Shown here in pieces: positions 25,655 to 33,853 of a stretch of 64,000 bases of DNA (position 1 is its first letter; the number at the start of each line of letters is the position of its first letter). The position numbers and the translations under genes are program-made. The stretch comes from Hyphomicrobiales bacterium (lineage in GTDB: Bacteria; Pseudomonadota; Alphaproteobacteria; Rhizobiales; Phreatobacteraceae): positions 1 through 64,000 of the forward strand of contig JAFKKV010000010.1 in the NCBI GenBank assembly GCA_017304475.1, read 5' to 3'. The notes below the pieces were generated by a model. The model saw only the letters and a list, made by a program, of their open reading frames with translations, ran no database searches and was not told where the DNA came from.

Positions 25655-26503
25655 TTATCGCAGCGGCAGGTAGATGTCGGTCAAGAGCTCGGCCGGCGCC
25701 GTGTCGCGGGGATTGTTGAGATAGTCCTCGAAACAGGGTGCGTCAGCCGCCTCGCGGCCCGAATTGACCAGCCAGTCGCCATAGAGCCACTGATAGGCCG
25801 CCTTCATGGTGGCATAGGGCCCCTTGTGGCGCAGCACGGCATAGGTGCCGCCGGCGATCTCGATCATTTCGACCGGCGGTTCGACCGCCACCGGCCCGTC
25901 GGCGACCACGCAGGCGCGTGACCGGAGCTGGTTCTCCGGCACCACCGAGGGATCGTCGAGATAGACCCCGAGCATGCGCATTCCCGGCCGGATCAGCTGG
26001 CGCGGGCCAAGCCAGCCGAACAGCCGGTCATAGGCCTGGCCGATCGCCATATAGGAACCGGTATGGCTGACGGCGACGGCCTTCAGGGCGGGAACCTTGG
26101 TAATCGAGACGTCATACATGGCTGAAACCTCTTCGGGGGATTTCTGGAAAAGACTGTGCTGGCCGTGCCGGCGGTACTGCGCCGGCGGCATGCCGTAGGA
26201 GGCGCGGAAGATGCGCGTGAACGATTGCAGGTTGGGATAGCCGGACCGCTCGGCGATCGCGGCGATCGGCATCGCGGTGTGGGCCAGCAGGCCGGCCGCG
26301 CGGTGCAGCCGCAGGCGCTTCACGGTCGCCGCGATCGTTTCGCCATGCACCGCATGATAGATGCGGTGCCAGTGATGGGCCGACATGCAGGCGACTTCGG
26401 CGAGTTTGTCGAGGTCGATCTCGTCGTCCAGGTGATCGTAGATATAGGCGGTCACCCGCTCGAGGCGGTCGCCATAGCTGGTCCAGTCTCGATCGTCCCG
26501 CAT
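25655..26503 (-). CDS. AraC family regulator with GyrI-like effector domain
   Basis: 282 residues. N-terminal AraC double helix-turn-helix (about 10-110: LDKLAEVACMSAHHWHRIYH and IAAIAERSGYPNLQSFTRIF), then a GyrI/BmrR-type small-molecule domain from about 130 (YDVSITKVPALKAVAVSHTG ... AGGTYAVLRHKGPY). This is the Rob/SoxS-like arrangement that senses drugs or other hydrophobic ligands. ATG at 26503 is chosen over the in-frame GTG just before it. The MGMT-like gene begins 18 bases downstream on the same strand and is likely co-transcribed. Confidence 0.9.
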   Translation of the reverse strand: MRDDRDWTSYGDRLERVTAYIYDHLDDEIDLDKLAEVACMSAHHWHRIYHAVHGETIAATVKRLRLHRAAGLLAHTAMPIAAIAERSGYPNLQSFTRIFRASYGMPPAQYRRHGQHSLFQKSPEEVSAMYDVSITKVPALKAVAVSHTGSYMAIGQAYDRLFGWLGPRQLIRPGMRMLGVYLDDPSVVPENQLRSRACVVADGPVAVEPPVEMIEIAGGTYAVLRHKGPYATMKAAYQWLYGDWLVNSGREAADAPCFEDYLNNPRDTAPAELLTDIYLPLR

Positions 26504-26588
26504 CACGGCCGCCCCGTTTTCATCATGAGCGGGACGCTAGCACGGGGCATTTTGACAAATCTTGCGGAGTTGCCGGCCGGTGGCGCCG

Positions 26589-27065
26589 CTACCAGACCGG
26601 CGGCGCCGGCCGCCCTTCGAAGATCTCCGCGAGCCGCTCGCGGGTGCCGCGCGTCGTGTCGTCAGGAAGCGCGTCGAGAGCGAAGAAGCCATGCGCGATG
26701 ATCTCGGCATTCGGCACGGGCGGGCTCGGCTGGCGCCAGGCATCGACCCGGTAGAGCGCCACGTGGTCGCGTTTCGAGATGCGGGAGTTGAGGTAGAGGC
26801 CGACCAGCGCCGGCGGCCCGGTCAGCTCGACATTGGCCTCCTCGCGCAATTCGGTCGCCAAGGCATCGGCCATGGTCTGCCCGACCTCGACACCGCCGCC
26901 CGGGAAATACCAGCCCGGCATGTAGCTGTGCTTGACCAGCAGGACCCGGCCTTCCCCATCGACCACGCAGGCCCGCACGCCCAGCGTCATGCCGCGCGCG
27001 AACCGCCAATAGAGATGCAGCAGGGGAGCCAGCCGCGAGCGCTTGTTGGGATCAGCAAAAATCAT
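26589..27065 (-). CDS. Nudix hydrolase
   Basis: 158 residues. Nudix region at about 52-75: PGGGVEVGQTMADALATE followed by LREEANVEL. The box has Gln for the first Glu and Thr for the first Arg, but the metal-binding ELREEA part is kept. The flanking VLLVKHSYMPGWYFPGGG and LYLNSRISKRDHVALYRV fit MutT-like proteins that act on nucleotide sugars or modified nucleotides. Substrate unknown. Divergent from a 39-codon microprotein gene. Confidence 0.82.
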   Translation of the reverse strand: MIFADPNKRSRLAPLLHLYWRFARGMTLGVRACVVDGEGRVLLVKHSYMPGWYFPGGGVEVGQTMADALATELREEANVELTGPPALVGLYLNSRISKRDHVALYRVDAWRQPSPPVPNAEIIAHGFFALDALPDDTTRGTRERLAEIFEGRPAPPVW

Positions 27066-27241
27066 GGCCGACTCTTCCCATCAACGAAACCGATGAAATG
27101 TTGCGCAACCATGAAGGACACTAATCAGAAATGCATGGCTGGTAGGTAAGACAAGGGGTTACTGCCCCGCCTCCGGCTGCCTATCTATCGTTCATGTTGC
27201 GCTGCAATAACAGGCAACGCCGAACCTTTTGGGAGTTTCCC

Positions 27242-27361
27242 ATGCTGATCGCCCTGTTCTCGACGCTGTTCTCGCGCCGCACCGGATATCGCTGGCAGCC
27301 GGCCATCGAGATCCGGGATGGTCGCACCGCTGCCGCTCTCGGCATCTATTCCCGCGACTGA
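27242..27361 (+). CDS. Candidate 39-residue microprotein
   Basis: ATG at 27242, TGA at 27359-27361. The product starts MLIALFSTLFSRRTGYRW, an amphipathic or membrane-seeking helix ending in Arg-Arg, and ends DGRTAAALGIYSRD. A ribosome-site-like TGGGAG stands six bases before the ATG. A strong intrinsic terminator follows 33 bases after the stop, which makes a short dedicated transcript likely. Family not recognised. Evidence is transcript-like context plus a good frame, not homology. Confidence 0.6.
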   Translation: MLIALFSTLFSRRTGYRWQPAIEIRDGRTAAALGIYSRD

Positions 27362-27393
27362 AGCCAACCTCCCCTCTGGCTAAGGTTGTGGTT

Positions 27394-27430
27394 GGGCGCC
27401 CGCTGAGCTTCGGCTCGCGGGCGCCCTTTT
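27394..27430 (+). terminator. Strong intrinsic terminator after microprotein gene
   Basis: GGGCGCCCGC pairs with GCGGGCGCCC (27394-27403 with 27417-27426), with an inner GAGC-ttcg-GCTC stem and tetraloop, followed by TTTTCTT. A textbook rightward terminator. Confidence 0.92.
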
Positions 27431-27499
27431 CTTATGCATCCGCCCTTTTGCGTCCCGCGCCGGCCGGCGGCGAGGACGTTCGATGCCAGCGGTGCGGCT

Positions 27500-28615
27500 T
27501 CAGGCCGCCGGCGGCCTGGCATGGCCGAAATACATCAGCTCCCACAGCGCTTCTTCCGTGACGGTTTCCACCAGGGCGTCGGCGACGAACCGCTTGAGCG
27601 TCAGCTTGCCGGTGAAGCGCAGATAGGCGCCGTCGAAGCCGATCAGCCTGGCGGCGAAACGCTTGAGCAGCGGCAGCCGGTCGACGAATTTCGCCTGCAG
27701 GATCGTCGCCTCGCGCTCGAACGTCACGACATAGCGCTCATCCTTGTCGCGATAATCGTAGCGGGTGAGATCGGCGACGGGCTTGCCGGTCACCGCGTCG
27801 GTGCTCACCCGGTCGGTCGTGAACGTCACCTTGCCGTCGTCATCGGCGATCACCGCCCCGTCTTTGGCCAGCATGAAGACGGTCTGGGCTGCATGTCCAT
27901 AGGCTTCGGAAGCGGTGATATAGGCGGCGATGACCGTATAGGGGCCGACCTTGGCCCGGCCCCAATACCAGTCATGCATCAGGTCGGTCATCGGCACATC
28001 ACCCCAATTGTGGTCGTGATAGCCGATGCCTTCGGCCCGATGCGTCTGGGCCCCGATCCGATAGGTCACTGTCGCGCGGCCCTGCGGAACCGATGGCAGC
28101 CAGGCGAAGAGATGTTGCTTGGCCGGTGGACCAAAATAGAGATGGCCGGATTTCGGCCGCCAGGGCCGGATTTCGCCCACCAGTTCGATGTCGACCGAGA
28201 CGTCCTCGATATCCGCCGTGATGCGGTAGCGATGAAGATCGCCGACGAAACGGTTCTCGCCGATCCGGATATCGCAGCCTTCCCTCGAGGCCTGGAACGA
28301 AGCTGGCTCTGCATGCAGGATCTTCTCGATCGAACGGCCGTCGGCGAGGTCGAGATTGATGGTGATCACCGGCGCCAGCAGGCTCTTCGGTTCGGTGATC
28401 GGCTTCGTATAGAAGATCACCACCAGCTTGGCGCCGTCATCCAGGTGCGCGTCGAAATACCACCATTCATAGGTCCCCCGCCCATCGGCGATGCGCAATC
28501 CGTCCTCGAAAGGCGCGATTTCGACCGGGGCGATACCGAGCCGGCGATAGTCCTCGGGATGATCGGCAAGCCGGACCTGGCAGGGGCGGTCCGTCGCCAT
28601 GTTCGAGGCTGTCAT
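27500..28615 (-). CDS. AttH/CrtC-like lipocalin-fold protein
   Basis: 371 residues. N-terminal YEWWYFDAHLDDGAKLVVIF and the later EGIGYHDHNWGDVPM followed by HDWYWGRA are hallmarks of the AttH/CrtC (carotenoid 1,2-hydratase-like) family. No carotenoid genes are near, so a carotenoid role is not supported; other members are hydrolases or act on lipids and terpenoids. No signal peptide. ATG at 28615 has GGAG six bases upstream; the frame upstream is open but Arg/Pro-rich and unlikely. Divergent from a metallophosphoesterase gene. Confidence 0.82.
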   Translation of the reverse strand: MTASNMATDRPCQVRLADHPEDYRRLGIAPVEIAPFEDGLRIADGRGTYEWWYFDAHLDDGAKLVVIFYTKPITEPKSLLAPVITINLDLADGRSIEKILHAEPASFQASREGCDIRIGENRFVGDLHRYRITADIEDVSVDIELVGEIRPWRPKSGHLYFGPPAKQHLFAWLPSVPQGRATVTYRIGAQTHRAEGIGYHDHNWGDVPMTDLMHDWYWGRAKVGPYTVIAAYITASEAYGHAAQTVFMLAKDGAVIADDDGKVTFTTDRVSTDAVTGKPVADLTRYDYRDKDERYVVTFEREATILQAKFVDRLPLLKRFAARLIGFDGAYLRFTGKLTLKRFVADALVETVTEEALWELMYFGHARPPAA

Positions 28616-28803
28616 GTGAAGCTCCGCGGGGCATATGGGGTCGTCATGGGCGCCATATCGGGCCGGACCGGCCGGTTCGGCGCAGAACCGGCCGCGCGCG
28701 ATCATGGGTTGCGGCCGCCCGGTCGCGCAAGGGAGAACCAGGCAGGACGCGGCGCGCCCGTTGATCGTTGCAACGACGCGCAAAAACCCTTTACAGCGGA
28801 GCC

Positions 28804-29658
28804 ATGTTCCGCCTCGCCCATCTGTCCGATCTTCATATCGGCCCGCTGCCCGTGCCGACCTGGCGTGAACTCGCCGGCAAGCGCCTGACCGGCTATCTGA
28901 ACTGGCGGCGCGGTCGGGCCGAACATCACCGGATGCCGGTGCTGGAGCGGGTCCTGGCCGATATCGCCGCAAGCCGACCCGACCATGTGGCGGTGACCGG
29001 TGACCTGATCAATCTCGGGCTGGCCCGCGAATACGGCCCGGCCCGCGTCCTGCTGGAGCGCCTCGGGCCTCCGGACCGGGTCAGCCTCACGCCCGGCAAT
29101 CACGACACTTATATCCGCTCCACCTTGCCGGCCGTCACCAGCCATTGGGCGCCCTGGTTCGCCGGCGACCACGAGCCGGTGCCGCTGCGCCTCGCCGAGG
29201 CCTTTCCCTTCGTTCGCCGGCGCGGCCGGGTCGCGCTCATCGGGGTCAATTCGGGCCAGCCCAAGCCGCCCTTCCTGGCCACCGGAACGCTCGGCGACCG
29301 ACAGATCTCCGCCCTCGCCGAAACGCTGGAAGCGTTGCGCCAGGAGGGGCTGGCGCGCGTGCTGCTCATCCACCACCCGCCCTTTGCCATTGGCTGGCAC
29401 AAGCAATTGACCGATCACGCCGCGCTGGCGGCGGTGCTGAACCGGACCGGCGCCGAGCTGATCCTGCATGGCCACACCCATGTCGGTTCGGTGTGCAGCC
29501 TCGACGGCCCGCAAGGCCCGATCCCGGTCCATGGCGTCGCCTCGGCTTCCGCAGCCGCCGACGGAACATCGGAACCCGCCGCCTGGAACCTCGTCAGCCT
29601 CGACGGCGAGGCGGGGGACTGGCGCGTCACCGTCGAGACCAGGCGGCCAGCCGCGTAG
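28804..29658 (+). CDS. Metallophosphoesterase
   Basis: 284 residues. The calcineurin-like metal site motifs come in order: DLHIG at about 9-13, VTGDLIN near 64, TPGNHDT near 98, LIHHPPF near 191 and LHGHTHVG near 221. Acts on a phosphodiester or phosphomonoester such as cyclic nucleotides or lipid A precursors; not determinable. I use ATG at 28804, where the conserved MFRLAHLSDLHIGP starts; an in-frame start 12 codons upstream lacks conservation. Ends at a shared bidirectional terminator. Confidence 0.9.
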   Translation: MFRLAHLSDLHIGPLPVPTWRELAGKRLTGYLNWRRGRAEHHRMPVLERVLADIAASRPDHVAVTGDLINLGLAREYGPARVLLERLGPPDRVSLTPGNHDTYIRSTLPAVTSHWAPWFAGDHEPVPLRLAEAFPFVRRRGRVALIGVNSGQPKPPFLATGTLGDRQISALAETLEALRQEGLARVLLIHHPPFAIGWHKQLTDHAALAAVLNRTGAELILHGHTHVGSVCSLDGPQGPIPVHGVASASAAADGTSEPAAWNLVSLDGEAGDWRVTVETRRPAA

Positions 29659-29673
29659 CGGGTTTCGCCTCAT

Positions 29674-29697
29674 CCCTATTCGCTATTCCCTATTCGC
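29674..29697. repeat. Short direct repeat in 3' intergenic region
   Basis: CCCTATTCGC occurs at 29674-29683 and again at 29688-29697 with TATT between, followed by the related CCACTCGCCC. A degenerate tandem of CTATTCGC-like units. It does not encode anything visible and is just past the stop of the metallophosphoesterase gene. Confidence 0.5.
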
Positions 29698-29715
29698 CAC
29701 TCGCCCCCAAACGCA

Positions 29716-29747
29716 AGAAAGCGCGCGGTTGCCACCGCGCGCTTTCT
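29716..29747. terminator. Bidirectional terminator between metallophosphoesterase and fliJ
   Basis: AGAAAGCGCGCGGT pairs perfectly with ACCGCGCGCTTTCT (14 pairs) around a four-base loop TGCC. The AAA/TTT ends of the stem give T-rich 3' ends in both directions. It serves the convergent metallophosphoesterase and fliJ transcripts. Confidence 0.85.
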
Positions 29748-29771
29748 AGACGTCGTCTGGATAGGTGCGGC

Positions 29772-30191
29772 TCAAGCGCCGATATAGGATCCCCGCCGGG
29801 AGAGCCCGATGCGATCCATCTCGGCCTGTTCGCGCGCGGCGTCCGCCGCTCTGTCGCGCGCGCTCTCGCGCTCGTCCAGGATCTCGACCTTTTTCAGATC
29901 TTCAAAAGCCACGGCAAGCGCGCCCTTGGCGTCGTCGAGCTGGCCTTTCAGCTCGTTCGCCGACCCCAGCAGGTTGTCGCGGCGCTGGCCGGCAGCCTTG
30001 GCATAGGTCGGATAGGCATAGTGGCCGGGATCGTGGATGTTCGCCCTGTTCTGTTCGGTCAGAATCTCGCGGTCGAGTTCGGTCGCCATGCGCTCGAACT
30101 CGGCGATCATCATTTCGATCTGCGCGACCTGACGGCGTTTCTCATCAACCTGAAAACGCTTCAGGCGGATCAGAGTGTCTCGCGACTTCAT
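29772..30191 (-). CDS. fliJ: Flagellar export chaperone FliJ
   Basis: 139 residues, almost entirely helical and charged, as expected for the FliJ coiled coil (SRDTLIRLKRFQVDEKRRQV ... LDEREAS-like C-terminus). FliJ is the stalk-like partner of the FliI ATPase in the flagellar type III export apparatus. ATG at 30191 has GGGAG nine bases upstream; a GTG two codons earlier is too close to that site. It lies 195 bases downstream of fliI on the same strand, so it may have its own promoter as well. Confidence 0.9.
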   Translation of the reverse strand: MKSRDTLIRLKRFQVDEKRRQVAQIEMMIAEFERMATELDREILTEQNRANIHDPGHYAYPTYAKAAGQRRDNLLGSANELKGQLDDAKGALAVAFEDLKKVEILDERESARDRAADAAREQAEMDRIGLSRRGSYIGA

Positions 30192-30222
30192 CGACACATA
30201 CTCCCAGAAGTCTCACTTACCC

Positions 30223-30244
30223 GCATTCCAACCATACGGAATGC
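30223..30244. repeat. Inverted repeat in fliI-fliJ spacer
   Basis: GCATTCC and GGAATGC form 7-base arms around an eight-base loop, 32 bases upstream of the fliJ start. A second GCATTCC follows at about 30257. Could be a regulator site or a small mRNA hairpin in the spacer; there is no T-run. Confidence 0.35.
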
Positions 30245-30386
30245 GAGGGAAACCGGCATTCCTAGCGTGAATACCTGCTTCCTCATGAGCCGAGATGTAA
30301 CATCGTTGAGGTTGAGATTCCGTTTCCAGAAACCTTGAAAATGTCTGAATCGGCAGACGCATAAGCGGGGAGCCTCATGCGCCCCC

Positions 30387-31712
30387 TTAGCCGGCATCGG
30401 CGGCGGTCTCGGCCAGGATGGCGGCGAGTTGCGCATAGCCTTCAGCCAATCCGCTGACCTCGTCCTTGCGCTGGCTGAGAAATGCCTCGAGCGCCGGCTG
30501 CAGCCGGATCGCCTCGTCGACCTCGGCGGACGAGCCCTGCCGATAGGCGCCGAGCCGGATCAGTTCCTCCATGTCGGTATAGGTGGAAAGCACGCGCTTC
30601 GCCCGCTGGATGACCGGCCAATAAACCGGATCCGCCGACCGCGGCATGGTGCGCGAGACGCTCTTCAGCACATTGATGGCCGGATAGCGGCCGCGCTCGG
30701 CGATGGCGCGCTCCATCACGATATGGCCGTCCAGGATACCGCGCACCGCGTCGGCCACCGGCTCGTTGTGATCGTCGCCGTCGACCAGCACGGTGAAGAT
30801 GGCGGTGATCGCGCCCTCGCCCGAGCCGGGGCCGGCGCGCTCGAGTAGGCGCGGCAGTTCCGAGAAGACCGTCGGCGTATAGCCCTTGGCGGTCGGCGGT
30901 TCGCCTGCCGACAGGCCGATCTCGCGCTGCGCCATGGCGAAGCGCGTGACAGAATCCATCATCAGCATGACCTGCTGGTCCTGGTCGCGAAAATATTCGG
31001 CGATCGACAGCGACAGGTAGGCGGCCTGCTTGCGCATCAGCGCCGGTTCGTCCGAGGTCGCGACCACCACCACGGAGCGTGCGAGGCCTTCCTCGCCGAG
31101 ATCCTCCTGGAGGAATTCCTGGACCTCCCGGCCGCGTTCGCCGATCAGCCCGATCACCGAGACGTCGGCATCGACATTGCGGGCGATCATCGACAGCAGA
31201 ACCGACTTGCCGACGCCGGAGCCGGCGAAGATGCCCATGCGCTGGCCGCGGCAGCAGGTCAGGAAGGTGTTCATCGCACGCACACCCATGTCGAGCGGCT
31301 TGCCCACGCGCCGGCGGGTATGGGCGGCCGGCGGCGAGGCGCGAAACGGCATGGGATCGCCGCCCTGCGGCAGCGGGCCCTTGCCGTCGATCGGCTCGCC
31401 CAGCGCGTTGACCACCCGGCCGAGCCAGCCGGCGCTCGGCCGGATCGCCGCCGGCGCCAGCGAGACCAGGGCCTTGCAGCCGCGCCTGACGCCCTCCAGG
31501 CCCGCGAAGGGCATCAGCAGCGCCTGGTCGCCGTTGAATCCCACCACCTCGCAGGGGATCGGCCGGGCGCCGGTCTCGACCGTCACACGCGCGCCCACCG
31601 ACATGGCGTGGACCGGGCCGGCGGCCTCGACCATCAGCCCGCGCACGCCGGCGACACGGCCGTAGATGGTAACCGCGTCGATGTCGGCGATCTGGTCGGC
31701 GAGGGCCCGCAT
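30387..31712 (-). CDS. fliI: Flagellum-specific ATPase FliI
   Basis: 441 residues, cytoplasmic. F1-ATPase-beta-like: Walker A AGSGVGKS at about 163-170, Walker B MLMMDS (D253), the [11 protein letters not shown] motif, and [20 protein letters not shown]. Energises flagellar protein export with FliH and FliJ. ATG at 31712; the upstream 780-base gap contains a near-consensus CtrA box. Flagellar class II genes including fliI are CtrA-dependent in Caulobacter, so the adjacent divergent ctrA is suggestive. Confidence 0.95.
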   Translation of the reverse strand: MRALADQIADIDAVTIYGRVAGVRGLMVEAAGPVHAMSVGARVTVETGARPIPCEVVGFNGDQALLMPFAGLEGVRRGCKALVSLAPAAIRPSAGWLGRVVNALGEPIDGKGPLPQGGDPMPFRASPPAAHTRRRVGKPLDMGVRAMNTFLTCCRGQRMGIFAGSGVGKSVLLSMIARNVDADVSVIGLIGERGREVQEFLQEDLGEEGLARSVVVVATSDEPALMRKQAAYLSLSIAEYFRDQDQQVMLMMDSVTRFAMAQREIGLSAGEPPTAKGYTPTVFSELPRLLERAGPGSGEGAITAIFTVLVDGDDHNEPVADAVRGILDGHIVMERAIAERGRYPAINVLKSVSRTMPRSADPVYWPVIQRAKRVLSTYTDMEELIRLGAYRQGSSAEVDEAIRLQPALEAFLSQRKDEVSGLAEGYAQLAAILAETAADAG

Positions 31713-31819
31713 ATCGGCATGTCCGGCATTCGAGAAAGGAGATGAACGGCGTCCGGGCCGAACCGGCGGCCAACCGGCGACGCGCGTTAAGACCTATCCC
31801 AAGCCTTGGATCCATTTGG

Positions 31820-31834
31820 TCAATGAATGGTTAA
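31820..31834 (-). promoter_or_regulatory. Near-consensus CtrA box upstream of fliI
   Basis: TCAATGAATGGTTAA matches TTAA-N7-TTAA with a single mismatch (C for T at position 2). It starts 108 bases upstream of the fliI start codon. Inference from the consensus only. Confidence 0.45.
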
Positions 31835-32267
31835 TTTGAACGGCGGGTTAACGGCCATCGGCAAATTTTGCCGGCCTGCCCCCGTGCCCACCCGGAATTC
31901 GCGCATTTTCCGCCGACAGCCCCCGCGGCGTTTACCAGCTCTTAACCATGTGGCCGGTAGAAAATGCCCATCGCGGCACGTCCGGTCCCCTCCCCGGTCA
32001 AGACCGCCTAAGGCCCGCTGCCGCCGCGGCGGGCCTGGATTTCCCGGCCCGCCTTAACGCGGGCGCCGGATCGTATTTCCAAGTAAAGCCAGATGGCGCC
32101 CGGATTCCGCCGGTCGCCGTAACCCTTCCTTAACCCGGCCCGTTAATGATGGTTGTCAGCCAATTAAAGGCAGCCACGGTTATTAACGGTTCGGGCGGAC
32201 AGGCCCTGCACGGACCCTGATCGAGGCAAGGCAGTTCCAGGACGCCGGCGACACGACTGAAATGGTC

Positions 32268-32366
32268 GATTCGGCAGTGGGTTGGAGTGAGTCGCAAAAA
32301 TCTTTTGCGAAGACTCTTGCCCCGGCGAATCACAGTTTGTTAACCATTAAGACGTAGCGTCGAATC
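32268..32366. promoter_or_regulatory. Cluster of five GANTC methylation sites in the ctrA promoter
   Basis: GATTC 32268-32272, GAGTC 32289-32293, GACTC 32312-32316, GAATC 32327-32331 and GAATC 32362-32366. GANTC is the CcrM methylation site, and in Caulobacter one such site makes ctrA P1 sensitive to replication-dependent hemimethylation. Five in 99 bases, ending 126 bases before the ctrA start, is far above chance. Confidence 0.75.
32292..32310. promoter_or_regulatory. Palindrome within the ctrA promoter
   Basis: TCGCAAAA-atc-TTTTGCGA, perfect 8-base arms, placed between two GANTC sites and about 180 bases upstream of ctrA. The symmetry suggests a dimeric regulator site. No regulator can be named. 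Confidence 0.5.
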
Positions 32367-32491
32367 AGTGAACGGGGACGGATCCCACCAACCCTCCGCG
32401 CGGCGGTGGAGGATCGGGATCGCTATGCCGAACGGCTGCTTCGTCCAGTGTGGCGGAGCTGCCGGTTAGGGGCCAGCGGAAGGGGATGAGC

Positions 32492-33193
32492 ATGCGCGTT
32501 CTGTTGATTGAAGATGACAGCGCCACTGCGAAGAGCATCGAGCTGATGCTCAAGTCCGAGAGTTTCAACGTTTACACGACGGATCTCGGCGAAGAGGGCA
32601 TCGACCTCGGAAAACTATACGACTACGACATTATTCTTCTTGATCTCAACTTGCCCGACATGTCCGGCTATGAGGTCCTGAAGTCCCTGCGCGTTGCCAA
32701 GGTCAAGACGCCCATCCTGATCCTGTCGGGTCTCGCCGGCATCGAGGACAAGGTGCGCGGCCTCGGTTTCGGCGCCGACGACTACCTGACCAAACCGTTC
32801 CACAAGGACGAGCTGGTTGCCCGCATCCACGCGATCGTGCGCCGCTCCAAGGGCCATGCCCAGTCGGTCATCACGACCGGCGACCTCTTGGTCAATCTCG
32901 ACCAGAAGACGGTCGAGGTCAGCGGCCAGCGCGTCCATCTCACCGGCAAGGAGTACCAGATGCTGGAACTCCTCTCGCTGCGCAAAGGCACGACGCTAAC
33001 CAAGGAGATGTTCCTCAATCATCTCTATGGCGGCATGGACGAGCCGGAGCTGAAGATCATCGACGTGTTCATCTGCAAGCTGCGCAAGAAGCTCGCCAAC
33101 GCGTCGGACGGCAAGAACTACATCGAGACGGTCTGGGGTCGCGGCTATGTGCTGCGCGAGCCGTCGGAAATGGAAGAGCGCATCCCCGCTTGA
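32492..33193 (+). CDS. ctrA: Cell-cycle master response regulator CtrA
   Basis: 233 residues. Receiver domain with the phospho-acceptor Asp51 ([15 protein letters not shown]) and Lys in [10 protein letters not shown], then an OmpR-type winged helix ([36 protein letters not shown]). The sequence is nearly identical to known alphaproteobacterial CtrA. CtrA-P binds TTAA-N7-TTAAC and controls division, flagella, chemotaxis and other genes; it receives phosphate from CckA through ChpT, also encoded here. Start: ATG at 32492 with GGAAGGGG six bases before it; upstream in-frame ATGs are not conserved. The C-terminus EEERIPA-type tail is short. Confidence 0.98.
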   Translation: MRVLLIEDDSATAKSIELMLKSESFNVYTTDLGEEGIDLGKLYDYDIILLDLNLPDMSGYEVLKSLRVAKVKTPILILSGLAGIEDKVRGLGFGADDYLTKPFHKDELVARIHAIVRRSKGHAQSVITTGDLLVNLDQKTVEVSGQRVHLTGKEYQMLELLSLRKGTTLTKEMFLNHLYGGMDEPELKIIDVFICKLRKKLANASDGKNYIETVWGRGYVLREPSEMEERIPA

Positions 33194-33309
33194 GCATGGC
33201 GGAAGGTCACATCACGGCCTTCCGGACGTCACACCGCCGTCATCCCCATTTGCGATATCATTGCCCATCCACTTGGCGAGCACGGATGAAATGCCGCCAG
33301 GTGACGGAG

Positions 33310-33339
33310 GCCCCGCCGGGAAACCGAGCGGGGCTTTTT
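33310..33339 (+). terminator. Intrinsic terminator of ctrA
   Basis: GCCCCGC at 33310-33316 pairs with GCGGGGC at 33328-33334, followed by TTTTT. It lies 116 bases past the ctrA stop and before the thioesterase gene, so ctrA is monocistronic. Confidence 0.88.
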
Positions 33340-33454
33340 GTTGCCCGCATGCCGGCCCACCGCATGGGCTCACAGGTTTCATGACCTTGACCGGCCGGCG
33401 GCCAGCGTCTCACTCTCCGGCTCCCCATCGCCGCGCAGCCGCAGGACGCCGCCC

Positions 33455-33853
33455 ATGACCGCGCTCGACAAGATCAGATCCTTCCCCCTGCCCTTCGCCA
33501 CCTTGCTCGGCATCGATTATGTCGAGGCCGGACCGGATCGCATCGTTGCGCGGCTGCTCGTGCGCGAGGATCTGTGCACCGTCGGCAGCGCCATCCATGG
33601 CGGTGCCATCATGGCCTTTGCCGACACGCTCGGCGCGGCCGCAACCATCGTCAATCTGCCTGAAGGCGCCAAGGGCACCACCACGCTCGAGAGCAAGACC
33701 AATTTCGTCGCGGCGGCCAAGGCCGGCAGCACGGTGACGGGCACGGCCACGCCGGTGCATCGCGGCAACCGGACCCAGGTCTGGCAGACCCGCATCGAGC
33801 GCGAGGACGGCAAGCTGGTTGCCCTGGTCACCCAGACACAGTTGATCCTTTAA
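33455..33853 (+). CDS. PaaI-family hotdog thioesterase
   Basis: 132 residues, cytoplasmic hotdog fold. The signature [16 protein letters not shown] is at about 47-62, with the HGG turn and catalytic Asp of the PaaI/YdiI type, followed by [18 protein letters not shown]. Hydrolyses acyl-CoA thioesters; chain specificity not predictable. ATG at 33455 begins the conserved part; the open frame upstream overlaps the ctrA terminator. Confidence 0.88.
   Translation: MTALDKIRSFPLPFATLLGIDYVEAGPDRIVARLLVREDLCTVGSAIHGGAIMAFADTLGAAATIVNLPEGAKGTTTLESKTNFVAAAKAGSTVTGTATPVHRGNRTQVWQTRIEREDGKLVALVTQTQLIL

Larger units (their letters stand above)
31713..32491. promoter_or_regulatory. Shared regulatory region between fliI and ctrA
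   Basis: A 779-base gap without a credible gene. TTAA occurs eleven times between 31787 and 32350, six of them as TTAAC on the plus strand, where GC-rich DNA predicts less than one. These are CtrA half-sites. Five GANTC sites cluster near the ctrA end. A palindrome CGGCAAA-t-TTTGCCG lies near 31859-31873. Probably holds two or more ctrA promoters plus the fliI promoter. Confidence 0.7.

Noticed and set aside
32130..32146. TTAACCCGGCCCGTTAA as a full CtrA box
   Set aside because: Spacer is nine bases, not seven; counted only as two half-sites.
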